A stretch of 14,110 bases of DNA from Synergistaceae bacterium (GTDB taxonomy: Bacteria; Synergistota; Synergistia; Synergistales; Synergistaceae). The translations under genes were made by a program, and so were the position numbers. The notes below the pieces were generated by a model. That model ran no database searches. It saw nothing but the letters and a program-made list of their open reading frames with translations, and was not told where the DNA came from. The stretch is taken from NCBI GenBank assembly GCA_028702015.1, contig JAQVPO010000007.1, positions 1 through 14,110 on the forward strand, in the 5' to 3' direction. Each line of letters opens with the position of its first letter. Positions within the stretch are counted from its first letter, which is position 1. Of this stretch, positions 1-8,390 are shown piece by piece.

Positions 1-235
1 GACAGAGCGCAGCAGCGGCTGCAATATTCCTGAAACGCCCGTTGGTAAGGTTTGTTAGATAGCGGTAGAATGGCTGAACTATAAAGGAAAGCATTCCGGC
101 CCACATTAAAGCCATGATCAACGGATGGGTTACCTGCCATGCGAGGAAAGCAAAAACTGCCATGAAAAAAATAAAAGCTGCATGGTCTCCGAAAATGTTA
201 TCCTTTCTTTTATATTTTTCTTCGTTTAAATCCAA
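1..235 (-). CDS. AI-2E family (PerM/YdiK-type) transporter, N-terminal part
   Basis: Only the first 78 codons lie in the window; the 3' part is beyond base 1. The peptide has a short charged N-terminus (about residues 1-18), a hydrophobic helix (about 20-34), then the stretch HPLIMALMWAGMLSFIVQPF, and a basic segment ending near FRNIAAAAAL. A first helix pair followed by a W/A-rich segment and 'P-x-Y-R-x-L' is typical of the AI-2E transporter family (formerly UPF0118), whose members have about eight membrane segments and roughly 350 residues. The family name comes from E. coli TqsA, but many members move other substrates (for example Na+/H+ antiport), so the substrate is unknown. The start is TTG at 235, chosen because GAGGAGAG lies 8 bases upstream; the nearer ATG at 243 runs into a stop after five codons. 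It is divergent from ftsZ, with an 80-base gap. Family call from sequence appearance only. Confidence 0.7.
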   Translation of the reverse strand, partial: MDLNEEKYKRKDNIFGDHAAFIFFMAVFAFLAWQVTHPLIMALMWAGMLSFIVQPFYRYLTNLTNGRFRNIAAAAALC

Positions 236-315
236 CCGCGCATCTCTCCTCTGTTGTATAATGATACTGGAAATGTTCTGATTATACATCAACAACAAAC
301 GGGAGTGGTGGACAA

Positions 316-1605
316 TTGAGTATACCAGCAACAGAGCTTTGCTATCCGTATCCCGATGAATCAGAAGGGACATTAAAGGCGAAAACGCCTTCTGCACAAA
401 ATAGATCCGAGCCCGCACGCAGAGAATGCATAAAAGTTATTGCTGTGGGCGGAGGCGGCGGAAACACACTCAACCATATCATAAGCAAAGGGATAGATGG
501 TGTGGACATACTTGCCGTTAACACAGACATAAGAAGCCTTGATATGTCTTTAAGCCAGAACAAGATAGTTCTTGGCGAGAAGGTCACGAAAGGATTGGGA
601 GCAGGTGCTCTGCCGCACATAGGTGAACAGGCTGCCAAGGAATCACTCCCAGAAATTCGAGATTATCTCAAAGGAGCCGACATGGTCTACCTGACTGCAG
701 GCATGGGCGGAGGAACCGGTACTGGAGCACTCCCGATAATAGCACAGACAGCAAAAGAAATGGGGATCCTTACCGTTGCAGTAGTTACAAAGCCCTTTAT
801 GTTTGAAGGAAACAGAAGGATGCGCTACGCAGAAGAAGGAATTGCCAAGCTTCGGCAGTATGTAGATGCGTTGATTATAGTACCTAACGACAGGCTTCTT
901 GAGATATGCCGCAAAGAGACTCCCCTGAGCGAGTCTTTTTCGATGGTCGATGAAGTTTTGCGGCAGGCCGTTCAAGGGGTTACAGACCTTGTTACAAGGC
1001 CGGGGATGGTGAATGTCGATTTTGCTGACCTGAAGGCTGTTATGAAACATGCAGGCATAGCCGTTATGGGAGTGGGCTGCGCAAAAGGTGAGAACAGAGT
1101 CCAGAATGCATTAAGGGAAGCACTGGAAAGTCCGCTGATGGAATGTTCTATGAATGGAGCAAAAGGCGTTCTTATGAATATTACCTGCGGAGATGACCTT
1201 GGCATTTTTGAAATACAGCAGGCCGCAGCATATATTGAAGAAGTTATCTCGGAGGATGCTACTTTTGTCTGGGGCTGTGCTGAAGACAGTGATATGGAAG
1301 AAAACATTGAAATAGTGATAGTGGCAACGGGTTTTGAAGATAACTATTCAGAAAATAGCAGATCACGTCAGGAGGTAACCTTCAGCCCGAAAAGGCCTGT
1401 TTGGCATGAGCCTCTTTCAAATACAGAAGAAAAAGAAGCGAAGGTTATTGCCACGGACCCTGAATCCAGTAGGGGGCCATCATGGCTGCAGGAAAAAGAG
1501 GAAGGGCAGCCCAAAGAAATGACCCGGAGGGATTTATCAGAGGAGCTGGATGAACCGACATTCCTCAGAAAAAATAAAAACCCGGATAAACCCAATATAG
1601 CCTGA
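316..1605 (+). CDS. ftsZ: Cell division GTPase FtsZ
   Basis: Tubulin-like GTPase that polymerises at midcell and organises the division machinery. Visible signatures: glycine loop VGGGGGN at residues 44-50, tubulin signature GGGTGTG at 131-137, and T7 catalytic loop NVDFADL at 233-239 (N233, D235, D238 complete the neighbour's active site). A poorly conserved linker spans about residues 335-408, and a C-terminal partner-binding peptide LDEPTFLRK lies at 411-419. All key residues are present, so it should be active. At 429 residues it is longer than usual, with about 38 residues before the first beta strand. The segment after the glycine loop (NTLNHI) departs from the common NAVNRM. Start is TTG at 316; upstream GTG codons at 306 and 309 close at a stop within four codons, and GGGAG (301-305) is the only ribosome-site candidate. 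It is not next to ftsA or other dcw genes: its neighbours are a divergent transporter gene and a metallopeptidase-like gene. A strong hairpin follows it, so it is probably transcribed alone. Confidence 0.95.
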   Translation: MSIPATELCYPYPDESEGTLKAKTPSAQNRSEPARRECIKVIAVGGGGGNTLNHIISKGIDGVDILAVNTDIRSLDMSLSQNKIVLGEKVTKGLGAGALPHIGEQAAKESLPEIRDYLKGADMVYLTAGMGGGTGTGALPIIAQTAKEMGILTVAVVTKPFMFEGNRRMRYAEEGIAKLRQYVDALIIVPNDRLLEICRKETPLSESFSMVDEVLRQAVQGVTDLVTRPGMVNVDFADLKAVMKHAGIAVMGVGCAKGENRVQNALREALESPLMECSMNGAKGVLMNITCGDDLGIFEIQQAAAYIEEVISEDATFVWGCAEDSDMEENIEIVIVATGFEDNYSENSRSRQEVTFSPKRPVWHEPLSNTEEKEAKVIATDPESSRGPSWLQEKEEGQPKEMTRRDLSEELDEPTFLRKNKNPDKPNIA

Positions 1606-1633
1606 ACGCTGCATTTAATATTCAGTTAGACTG

Positions 1634-1679
1634 TAAAGCAAGACGCCTCCTGTGTTTTCACAGGAGGCGTCTTGCTTTA
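1634..1679 (+). terminator. Rho-independent terminator of ftsZ
   Basis: A 21-bp perfect inverted repeat (1634-1654 and 1659-1679) around GACGCCTCC/GGAGGCGTC with a TTTT loop, 28 bases after the ftsZ stop. The 3' arm ends in CTTGCTTTA, so the T-run is short, but the stem is exceptionally stable. It separates ftsZ from the next gene. Confidence 0.85.
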
Positions 1680-1852
1680 TCTCTGGAGATGGTAATCCGT
1701 GAATAAAAAAATTAAAGAGAATGTAAAGAGTGTTTTGAAAACAAAAAGAAGCCAGATAAAAAATAAGATCAGATATGGTTAATATCTTAATACACATTTT
1801 CCCTAAAAATTTCTGCTAAAATCGCCCTTTTACGGAAAACTATAATATCAAG

Positions 1853-1861
1853 TGATATAAT
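1853..1861 (+). promoter_or_regulatory. Extended -10 promoter for the metallopeptidase-like gene
   Basis: TGATATAAT is a complete extended -10 element (TGn followed by TATAAT at 1856-1861). I see no good -35 hexamer 16-18 bases upstream, which extended -10 promoters can tolerate. Transcription would begin near 1868, leaving a leader of about 45 bases. A second TATAAT at 1841-1846 lacks the TG element. The 1680-1913 gap is otherwise AT-rich with no convincing gene. Confidence 0.45.
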
Positions 1862-1913
1862 TTGACGAGTTTTATTGCAAGGCCGCTACAGCCGAAAAAC
1901 AGGAGGAATATAG

Positions 1914-2414
1914 ATGGCAGTTAAAGCCAGTTCAGAGTTTGATTATGAGATATGCAACAATAGGATCAGACCAATAGCAGAGGCACTTATAGCTAAATAT
2001 GAAGAATTGCGCCATATAGATCCGGACAAGATACTTTTCCTTGTCAATCACAAAAGCTCGGGAAGCAAAAAACAGATGGTGCTCGCCAAAACCAGCAAGA
2101 TCTCTCCGAAGTGGACAGAAATACTTTATCAGCTGGGAGCCTGTTCCTATTTTTATACGATCGAATTTTATGCAAAGACTACTGCCGCAATGGACGAAAG
2201 CCAGATGGTAGCTCTTGTATATCGCGAGCTTAGAAGGATAGGACCGGAGGGAGAGATACTGATCCCCGATGTTCACGACTGGTGGCAGATACTGATGGGC
2301 CTGGGAAGAAAATGGTTTTATCCTGACAGTACATGTCCTAATCTGCTGGATGATAATGTAGACTGGAAAAAGCTGATGGGACAGTACTACGAAGAAATAA
2401 GGTCTGCAGAGTAA
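1914..2414 (+). CDS. Putative-phage-metallopeptidase-like protein with degenerate HExxH
   Basis: 166-residue soluble protein with no signal peptide or membrane segment. Its layout matches the family annotated 'putative phage metallopeptidase' (PhageMetallopep): an N-terminal helix (IAEALIAKYEEL, 21-32), a strand with 'KILFLVNHKSSGSKKQMVLA' (39-58), a hydrophobic strand (79-86), the helix DESQMVALVYRELRRI (94-109), then PDVHDWWQILMGLGRKW (118-134). In active members the helix carries DHELCH. Here the aligned residues are Y103-R104-E105-L106-R107-R108, so both zinc histidines of HExxH are arginine while the glutamate remains. The only histidines are H34, H46 and H121. If the family call is right it is a pseudoenzyme or has another role. 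The start is ATG with AGGAGG (1901-1906) 7 bases upstream. It lies alone between ftsZ and a convergent gene; nothing nearby is phage-like. The family assignment is recalled alignment, not a search. Confidence 0.6.
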   Translation: MAVKASSEFDYEICNNRIRPIAEALIAKYEELRHIDPDKILFLVNHKSSGSKKQMVLAKTSKISPKWTEILYQLGACSYFYTIEFYAKTTAAMDESQMVALVYRELRRIGPEGEILIPDVHDWWQILMGLGRKWFYPDSTCPNLLDDNVDWKKLMGQYYEEIRSAE

Positions 2415-2456
2415 AAGCGGGACGATTTTACTGCGGGTATATATAAGAAAAAAGTT

Positions 2457-2484
2457 AAGCCCCGCACCGCGGGGCTTTTTTTAT
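2457..2484 (+). terminator. Bidirectional terminator between convergent genes
   Basis: AAGCCCCGC (2457-2465) pairs with GCGGGGCTT (2469-2477) around a 3-base loop and is followed by a run of T (2476-2482). Read on the minus strand the same hairpin is followed by TTAACTTTTTT, so it can also end the gene at 2487-2894, whose stop codon is right at its edge. Confidence 0.9.
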
Positions 2485-2486
2485 TA

Positions 2487-2894
2487 TCAGGCTCCAAGCT
2501 TTATACGTTCGTAACGCGGTTCTCCGTCTTTACTGATCGTTATCTCAAATATCTCGAGTATCGGGAGTTTTCGCCAGAGCCTATCCTGTCCGGAGGAAAA
2601 TATTATCTTTATATCCGTAAGCCCTAGGATGCTCTCTCTTTTAATGATCAGGCTGGCGCTTTCCCCGCTTTTGAGAGTATTTTCCTGCAGAAGGTTTTCA
2701 GACCAGATGTTCCTTCCTGTTTCAGATATTAGGATCTCCTTTATCTCTGACTCGGAATGGTTTATAAACTCAAGAGGAAGGCCTTTCTCTGCCGGCGGAT
2801 CTTCAGATACAGGCTGGGTGCTGCAAGTATCTGCAAAAGCAGGCAGGCCAAGAAATAGAAAAATAAGAACGGTAAGGACAGGCAGCTTTTTCAT
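2487..2894 (-). CDS. Small exported beta-rich protein, function unknown
   Basis: 135 residues with a clear signal peptide: MKK, hydrophobic core 6-17, and an AFA-D type I site after residue 21. The cysteine at 24 is not in a lipobox, so this is not a lipoprotein. The mature part (about 114 residues) contains 'LEFINHSESEIKEILISETG', 'NIWSENLLQENTLKSGESASL' and 'LTDIKIIFSSGQDRLWRKLPI', read as alternating strands. This resembles small exported beta-sandwich proteins with a pattern 'N-x-(T/S)-x-x-x-I-x-x-(I/L)-x-(I/V)-S ... W-G/S-x-(D/N)-L-L ... L-x-x-G-(E/Q)-S' seen in many bacterial genomes without assigned function. The start is ATG at 2894 with AGGAG (2902-2906) 7 bases upstream. It is divergent from the macroglobulin gene with a 144-base gap, and convergent with the gene at 1914-2414. 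I cannot give a specific role; it probably acts in the periplasm. Confidence 0.75.
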   Translation of the reverse strand: MKKLPVLTVLIFLFLGLPAFADTCSTQPVSEDPPAEKGLPLEFINHSESEIKEILISETGRNIWSENLLQENTLKSGESASLIIKRESILGLTDIKIIFSSGQDRLWRKLPILEIFEITISKDGEPRYERIKLGA

Positions 2895-2918
2895 AAGACC
2901 ACTCCTTTCTTTATTATT

Positions 2919-2947
2919 ATTCTGTAATGTAATATCATTATGTTCAA
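2919..2947 (-). promoter_or_regulatory. Possible promoter for the small exported protein gene
   Basis: On the minus strand TTGAAC (2942-2947) is followed after 17 bases by CAGAAT (2919-2924), 24 bases upstream of the start codon. The hexamers match the sigma-70 consensus at 4 of 6 positions each. The same divergent gap (2895-3038) must also serve the macroglobulin gene, for which I found no convincing promoter pair. Confidence 0.3.
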
Positions 2948-3038
2948 TAGGTAAAATAGCTTGTCTGATTTTTTGAGTATTGATATGTATGGATTACAGA
3001 CAATAGTTCCCCTTCAATCTATAACGAGGTGATTAGAA

Positions 3039-6000
3039 ATGTTTTGGAAAAGTTCAGACAGGAAAATCCTTGGAATAGTCTTGGTTATTACATTGATCAT
3101 ATTATCTTTAGGTGCGCTGCCGGCTCCTGGCGTCGGAGAAAAAGAATTTCTTATAAAAAATTTTTCGCCTAACGGAGAAGTCAACGGAAGGATTGAGATC
3201 AAAGCCGTTTTTAACCGTGATGCTGCTCCTGAAAACAAAATAGGGAAATCCCTTTCTCCCGAAGAGATACCATTCATATTTACTCCTGCAATATCAGGCA
3301 CCGGAAAGTGGGTGAACAACTCAACCTTTGTCTATTATCCCAAAGCTGGTTTGCTTGATAGTGCGACATCTTATACGGCAGTCGCTAAAGCAGGCCTGAG
3401 AGACAGAGAGGGTCTTTTGTTGTCTGGAAAACAGTCCTTCCTTTTTAATACTGCTCCGCCGAGGTATATCGGGGCAAGACAGATAGATTTTGATCTTGAG
3501 CGCGGTACAGTAAGCTACGAGCTGGAGTTTTCACTTCCGGTGTCGCCTGCGAGGCTTAGAGGATATATCGATGTTAAAGAGGCTTCGGGAAATGCTGTTG
3601 AATTCCAGATACTTCGCGGACCTGTATCAAAAAAAATCAGGCTTAAAGTCATAACACAGAAGAATATAAAAAATATCAAACTTACTATATCTGCCGGAAT
3701 GCCAGCTGAATCGGGAAATATGGGTCTGCTGAAAGATATTTCCGCTCGTCTCGATATCATTCCTAAAATGGAAATAAGGGATTCAAATGCCATTTCAAGG
3801 ATAAACAACGGAGAAATATACATTGAAACCACCTCACCTGTTGATTTTTCAAAAGCGGGAGGATTTGTTGAACTAAGTCCCAAAAGCAGCTATACGATGG
3901 AACCAAGGGACAGGGGCTTTGCTATTGTAGGTCCGTTTGATCCTCAGGATAGAGTAAAACTGACAATTAGAAAAGGTTTTCCTGCATTGAGCGGCAAGCC
4001 TCTTGAGGCTGAATGGCAGAGAACGTTCATCTTTCCTGAAAAATTGCCGGAGATCAGCTTTACAGCGCCGGGAAGGATCCTATCCCCTTCCGGCAGTATG
4101 AGGATCCCGATAGAAACAGTGAACATAGACACTGTACAGATACTTGTATGGAAGCTTTTTGAAAATAACATTCCTATCGGAATGAGAAACCCATGGTCAA
4201 GGTATCCTATAGACCTTTCTTCAATGCTGGCAAACAAAGAATACAAGGTACAGGGCGGTCTTAACAGAAAGGTTAGAAGCGCCCTGGATCTTAAGCCGCT
4301 AATAGGGAATGAAAAAGGAGTATTCCTGCTCGTGGCCCAGAATAATAACGGCAAGTGGGCCGAAAGCAGGCAGGTAGTGAATGTTACTGATATCGGGGTC
4401 ACGGTTAAGGCGGGTCCGGACTCCGCTCTATTATGGATCAATTCTGTTAGTACAGGAGAGCCTGTCCGCGGAGCTAAAGTAACGCTTTGGTCATGGTCTA
4501 ACCAGCCTGTCGCAACTGGCACTACAGACAGAAAGGGTATTCTACAGCTCAAGTTCAGCTCTGACCTTGAGATGTCGCCTGTCCTTGCAACTGTCAGCAA
4601 AGGATCTGACACGGCTTTTATCAGATTTGACAAAGGACTCTATGAGGGGAAGGACATATTCGACACGAACGGAGATCCATGGATCTATAAGGGCTACAGT
4701 GCATACTGTTATACCCCGAGGGATATTTTCAGGCCTGGCGAAAATATTTTCATGGCATCGGTTGTAAGAGCAGCCGGCAATATATCATATAAGCCGTTCC
4801 CGGTGAACATAAAAATATTTAATTCCAAGGGAGCTCTGTCATTCTCAGCTACTGAAAAATTGACCAATGAAGGGACTCTTTCGAAAGAGTTCCATATCCC
4901 TGCTGATGCTCCGACAGGAACATGGCATATGAGCATAAATGTCCCCGGAGAAGATAAGCCGATCGGCAGGAAAGAGTTCTATGTGGAAGAATTTGCGGCA
5001 CCCAGGCTATTTGTAGATGCGGAGGCATCGCCGGACATTCTGGTCGGAAAGGAATCTGCAGAACTCTCCATCTCCTCCAGGTACGTTTTCGGAAGTCCTG
5101 CTTCAGGTCTGCCGTGGGAGTCAGAAATGAGGACAGCAGAAAGAGACTTCAGCCATGCAAACTGGAAGGGCTTTGTGTTCAGGGATTCTGAGAAAAAATT
5201 CCAGCCCGAATCAGAGTATCTAGGTTCAGGAAAACTGGATCAGGACGGCAGAACTAAAATTACCCTGCCTAGCAGGGAGAGGACTGCTCCATCTGCCCTT
5301 GATATCCTTGCCGGTGCTTCTGTTTTTGAAGAGGGGGGACGCAGGGTAACTAAAACCGCAGTCCTAAGATGGTATCCCTTTAAAGTATTGGTAGGCATCA
5401 GTCTGGCAGAAAGGGTTTTTTCTCCGGGGAAGCCTGTAAACTTTTCAGTTGCAGCAGTAAAACCGGACGGAACTCCGTCCTCTGCAAAGGAAATAAAATA
5501 TTCTATTTTCAGGGTAGCAGAGCAGAGGGTTACCTATGAAAAATACGGCAGGACAAATACCAGTCTGCAGCAGGAACTTCTGCCGAGAGAAGAAGGAACA
5601 GCCAGGCTATCTTCAGGTAAAGGTTCAGGAAGCTTTGTCCCTTCAGAAGCCGGCAAGTATTTGCTGAGAGCAGAGGAGATGTCTTGCGGATCCCGCGCCT
5701 CGCAGTGGATATATGTCTACGGCAGGGAAGATGCCGATGGCTCTGACATGGGCGCTGATACAGTAGAGATTATCACCGACAGGGAGAGATACAAACCGGG
5801 CGAAAAGGCCGTACTGAAAATCAGGTCTCCCCACAGCGGAAAACTGTTGATAGGAGTAGAAACTTTCCGTGTACTTCACAGCTCCGTATATGACATCAAA
5901 AAAGGTGAAACGGAAGTATCATTTAAAGTTACCGATGAGATGGTCCCTAACGCCTGGATAACAGCTCAGGTCATAACAGAGGGAAATAAAACAGAGCGCT

Positions 6001-8360
6001 CGAGGGCATATGGGGTCGCACCGCTTTATCTTGATAACAGCGATCAAAAACTTAATGTAACAATCGAAAACGCTGAAAAAATTAAACCAGGTACAAATGA
6101 ATTCAGGCTGAAGGTCGCAGACAGCAGAGGCAGAGCAAAGGAAGCCGATGTAACGGTGATGCTTGTTGACGAGGCGATACTAGAGCTGACAGATTTTATG
6201 ACTCCGGACCCTTGGAAGCACTTTACTTCAAAGAGAATGCTCGGAGTAAAAACTTATGATATTTACGATTCAATAATCAGACCTGAGGACCCATCATCTC
6301 CACTCCTTACGCCCGGAGGAGACGGTCCTTCAGAGATGGCGCTGAAAAACTCAAACCTGAGCCAGGTACAGGCTAAGAGGTTTAAAATGCTTTCTCTTGT
6401 AAAGAGAGTGCGTTCAAATTCAAAAGGAGAATGTGTTTTTTCATTCAACGTGCCTGAATTTGCAGGAAAAGCCAGATTGATGGCAGTTGCAGTGACTCCT
6501 TCTGAATTTGGTGCGGCGTCCGCGGAAGTGAATATAAACAGGGATATAGTAATTGAGCCATCGTTTCCAAGATTTATGGCGCCGGGAGACAGGATTACGA
6601 TCCCGTGTCAGGTTTTCAACAGGAGCTCAGGGAGTGTAAAAGTTAGCCTGGATATCGAAGCAGATGGCCCGCTTAAGATAAATGGAACGAAAAACTTCAG
6701 TTTGATGCTTAAGCAGAATTCAGAGCATACTTTCAAGGTAAGCTTTGAGGCTACTGGGATAGGCACAGCAAATGCTTCCTTTGCCGCGAAATGGAACGGT
6801 GAAATTATTAAAACAAAACTGGAGGTGCCGGTAAGGCCTGCATCGCCCAAAATAAGCGAAAGCTTTTCTGAAGTTATAGAACCAGGCAAGGCAAAAGATA
6901 TAAAAATACCCGGCAGCTGGATGAAAGGTACTATGAGCGGCACGCTGATTTTGTCAGCAATGCCGTCAGCAGACCTTCAGGATATTGCGCGTTTTTTGAT
7001 AACATACCCTCACGGATGCATGGAACAGACTGTATCTTCAGCCTGGCCTCTCCTGCTCCAGCGCGAGCTGGCCGCTTCGTTTGAGAGCTTGCCCCCAGAT
7101 TATGACCCAGTTAAAAATTCTCTTGGAGTCAGGATACAAAAAATATTGGGACTTCAGAACTATGACGGAGGATTTATCAGATGGCAGGGAGAATCATGGT
7201 CTCAGCCATGGGACAGTATCTACGGTACGCATTTTCTTCTTGAAGCCCAAAAAAACGGGATAAAAGTACCGCAGGAAAGGATCACTGAAGCGCTGAAATA
7301 TGTGAAAAGACAGCTTTCCGTTGAACCATATGACATAAATGATGAAAGAGTGTGGCGTCAGGCGCTTTCAAGGAGGGCGTACGCATGTTACGTGCTTGCT
7401 CTCTCAGGGGAAACTCCGCTCGGCTGGATGGAGAGTCTGAGGGACAAGGCTGATTCTCTTGATGCGTCAGGCAGGCTTTTTCTGGCTGCGTCCTATGCTG
7501 TTTTAGGACAGAAGGGAGCGGCAGAAAAAATGCTTGGCAGAAAAACTGGAGCAGTAAGGGAAGACTCAGCAGGCAGAGAAAATTATGATTCCAATCTTAG
7601 GAATAATGCCCTTGATCTTCTGGTCAGGACGCATATAGATCCCAGAAGTGCAGGATCTGCTTCTTCAGCAGCATCTCTGCTTGCATCTGTCAGGAAAACA
7701 TCGTCTCTGAATACCCAGGAAGGGGCATTCGCTATGCTTGCACTATCAAAATTCTTCAAAGCACAGCCGATTGCCGGAGAGCCATCGGGCAAGCTTTTAT
7801 CAGGTCAGAAAACACTGGGAACTGTTACTTCAGAAAATAGAACAATATCAGTCTCCCTTGATGGAAAAACTTCTTTCAGCGCGGTCAACACAGGATCTTC
7901 GAGACTTTTTGTTTCCTGGAGTGCAGAAGGGATCCCGCTTGGAAAAGTTAAAAACAGGGATAACGGAATTGAACTGAGGCTTTCTATGACAGATAGAAAA
8001 GGTAAGCCGGCAGGAGCGAAGATCTTGCGCGGTACGGCACTAATCTCTACTATCACGGTTAAGCCTAATGCAAAGGATCTCAGGAACGTTGCGGTAGTAG
8101 TTCCTCTTCCCGCAGGCCTGGAAATTGAAAATCCAAGATTCAGTCCGAACGGAGAAGCCCTTCCTCCTTTTGTTAGAGCAGAAGCAAGAGACGACAGGCT
8201 CATCCTTTACATAGAAAAACTTGAAAAGAAGCTGGAATGGAAATTTATTCTCAGGGCAGTGACGGCAGGAACCTTTGACGTGCCTCAGATCTCGGCTGAA
8301 TGCATGTACGAGCCAGCTGTTTCAAGCGTAAGCGGGGGCGGAAGGATAGAGATCAGGTAG
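3039..8360 (+). CDS. Bacterial alpha-2-macroglobulin, thioester type (YfhM-like)
   Basis: 1773-residue exported protein. Bacterial alpha-2-macroglobulins are thought to trap proteases in the periplasm: cleavage of a bait loop exposes a Cys-Gln thioester that links covalently to the attacker. The thioester motif is intact, YPHGCMEQT, with Cys1327 and Gln1330. An N-terminal hydrophobic segment (about 10-28) is a signal peptide or anchor, followed by tandem macroglobulin-type beta domains over roughly residues 40-1060. These include a Gly/Pro-rich strand region near 457-505 and the segment YTPRDIFRPGENIF near 555-568. A low-complexity stretch (about 1070-1110, rich in P, S, G) is the best candidate for the bait loop. 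The A2M domain follows (about 1115-1180: KARLMAVAVTPSEFG), then an alpha-helical thioester domain (about 1310-1600) and a C-terminal beta domain (about 1640-1773). Unlike E. coli YfhM there is no lipobox cysteine. Start ATG has GAGGTGAT 5 bases upstream. pbpC follows 30 bases downstream, the classic pairing. Confidence 0.92.
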   Translation: MFWKSSDRKILGIVLVITLIILSLGALPAPGVGEKEFLIKNFSPNGEVNGRIEIKAVFNRDAAPENKIGKSLSPEEIPFIFTPAISGTGKWVNNSTFVYYPKAGLLDSATSYTAVAKAGLRDREGLLLSGKQSFLFNTAPPRYIGARQIDFDLERGTVSYELEFSLPVSPARLRGYIDVKEASGNAVEFQILRGPVSKKIRLKVITQKNIKNIKLTISAGMPAESGNMGLLKDISARLDIIPKMEIRDSNAISRINNGEIYIETTSPVDFSKAGGFVELSPKSSYTMEPRDRGFAIVGPFDPQDRVKLTIRKGFPALSGKPLEAEWQRTFIFPEKLPEISFTAPGRILSPSGSMRIPIETVNIDTVQILVWKLFENNIPIGMRNPWSRYPIDLSSMLANKEYKVQGGLNRKVRSALDLKPLIGNEKGVFLLVAQNNNGKWAESRQVVNVTDIGVTVKAGPDSALLWINSVSTGEPVRGAKVTLWSWSNQPVATGTTDRKGILQLKFSSDLEMSPVLATVSKGSDTAFIRFDKGLYEGKDIFDTNGDPWIYKGYSAYCYTPRDIFRPGENIFMASVVRAAGNISYKPFPVNIKIFNSKGALSFSATEKLTNEGTLSKEFHIPADAPTGTWHMSINVPGEDKPIGRKEFYVEEFAAPRLFVDAEASPDILVGKESAELSISSRYVFGSPASGLPWESEMRTAERDFSHANWKGFVFRDSEKKFQPESEYLGSGKLDQDGRTKITLPSRERTAPSALDILAGASVFEEGGRRVTKTAVLRWYPFKVLVGISLAERVFSPGKPVNFSVAAVKPDGTPSSAKEIKYSIFRVAEQRVTYEKYGRTNTSLQQELLPREEGTARLSSGKGSGSFVPSEAGKYLLRAEEMSCGSRASQWIYVYGREDADGSDMGADTVEIITDRERYKPGEKAVLKIRSPHSGKLLIGVETFRVLHSSVYDIKKGETEVSFKVTDEMVPNAWITAQVITEGNKTERSRAYGVAPLYLDNSDQKLNVTIENAEKIKPGTNEFRLKVADSRGRAKEADVTVMLVDEAILELTDFMTPDPWKHFTSKRMLGVKTYDIYDSIIRPEDPSSPLLTPGGDGPSEMALKNSNLSQVQAKRFKMLSLVKRVRSNSKGECVFSFNVPEFAGKARLMAVAVTPSEFGAASAEVNINRDIVIEPSFPRFMAPGDRITIPCQVFNRSSGSVKVSLDIEADGPLKINGTKNFSLMLKQNSEHTFKVSFEATGIGTANASFAAKWNGEIIKTKLEVPVRPASPKISESFSEVIEPGKAKDIKIPGSWMKGTMSGTLILSAMPSADLQDIARFLITYPHGCMEQTVSSAWPLLLQRELAASFESLPPDYDPVKNSLGVRIQKILGLQNYDGGFIRWQGESWSQPWDSIYGTHFLLEAQKNGIKVPQERITEALKYVKRQLSVEPYDINDERVWRQALSRRAYACYVLALSGETPLGWMESLRDKADSLDASGRLFLAASYAVLGQKGAAEKMLGRKTGAVREDSAGRENYDSNLRNNALDLLVRTHIDPRSAGSASSAASLLASVRKTSSLNTQEGAFAMLALSKFFKAQPIAGEPSGKLLSGQKTLGTVTSENRTISVSLDGKTSFSAVNTGSSRLFVSWSAEGIPLGKVKNRDNGIELRLSMTDRKGKPAGAKILRGTALISTITVKPNAKDLRNVAVVVPLPAGLEIENPRFSPNGEALPPFVRAEARDDRLILYIEKLEKKLEWKFILRAVTAGTFDVPQISAECMYEPAVSSVSGGGRIEIR

Positions 8361-8390
8361 AAGGGATACAGCTTTTTCCTGTTAATTGAG

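Noticed and set aside
1615..1797. 60-codon minus-strand frame after ftsZ
   Set aside because: It runs straight through the 21-bp terminator stem and has no ribosome site or family resemblance.
2629..2976. 115-codon plus-strand frame
   Set aside because: Antisense to the signal-peptide-bearing gene at 2487-2894, which has a good ribosome site and a terminator in the right place.
3944..4633. 229-codon minus-strand frame inside the macroglobulin gene
   Set aside because: Antisense shadow of a clearly coding region; no recognisable domain or ribosome site.
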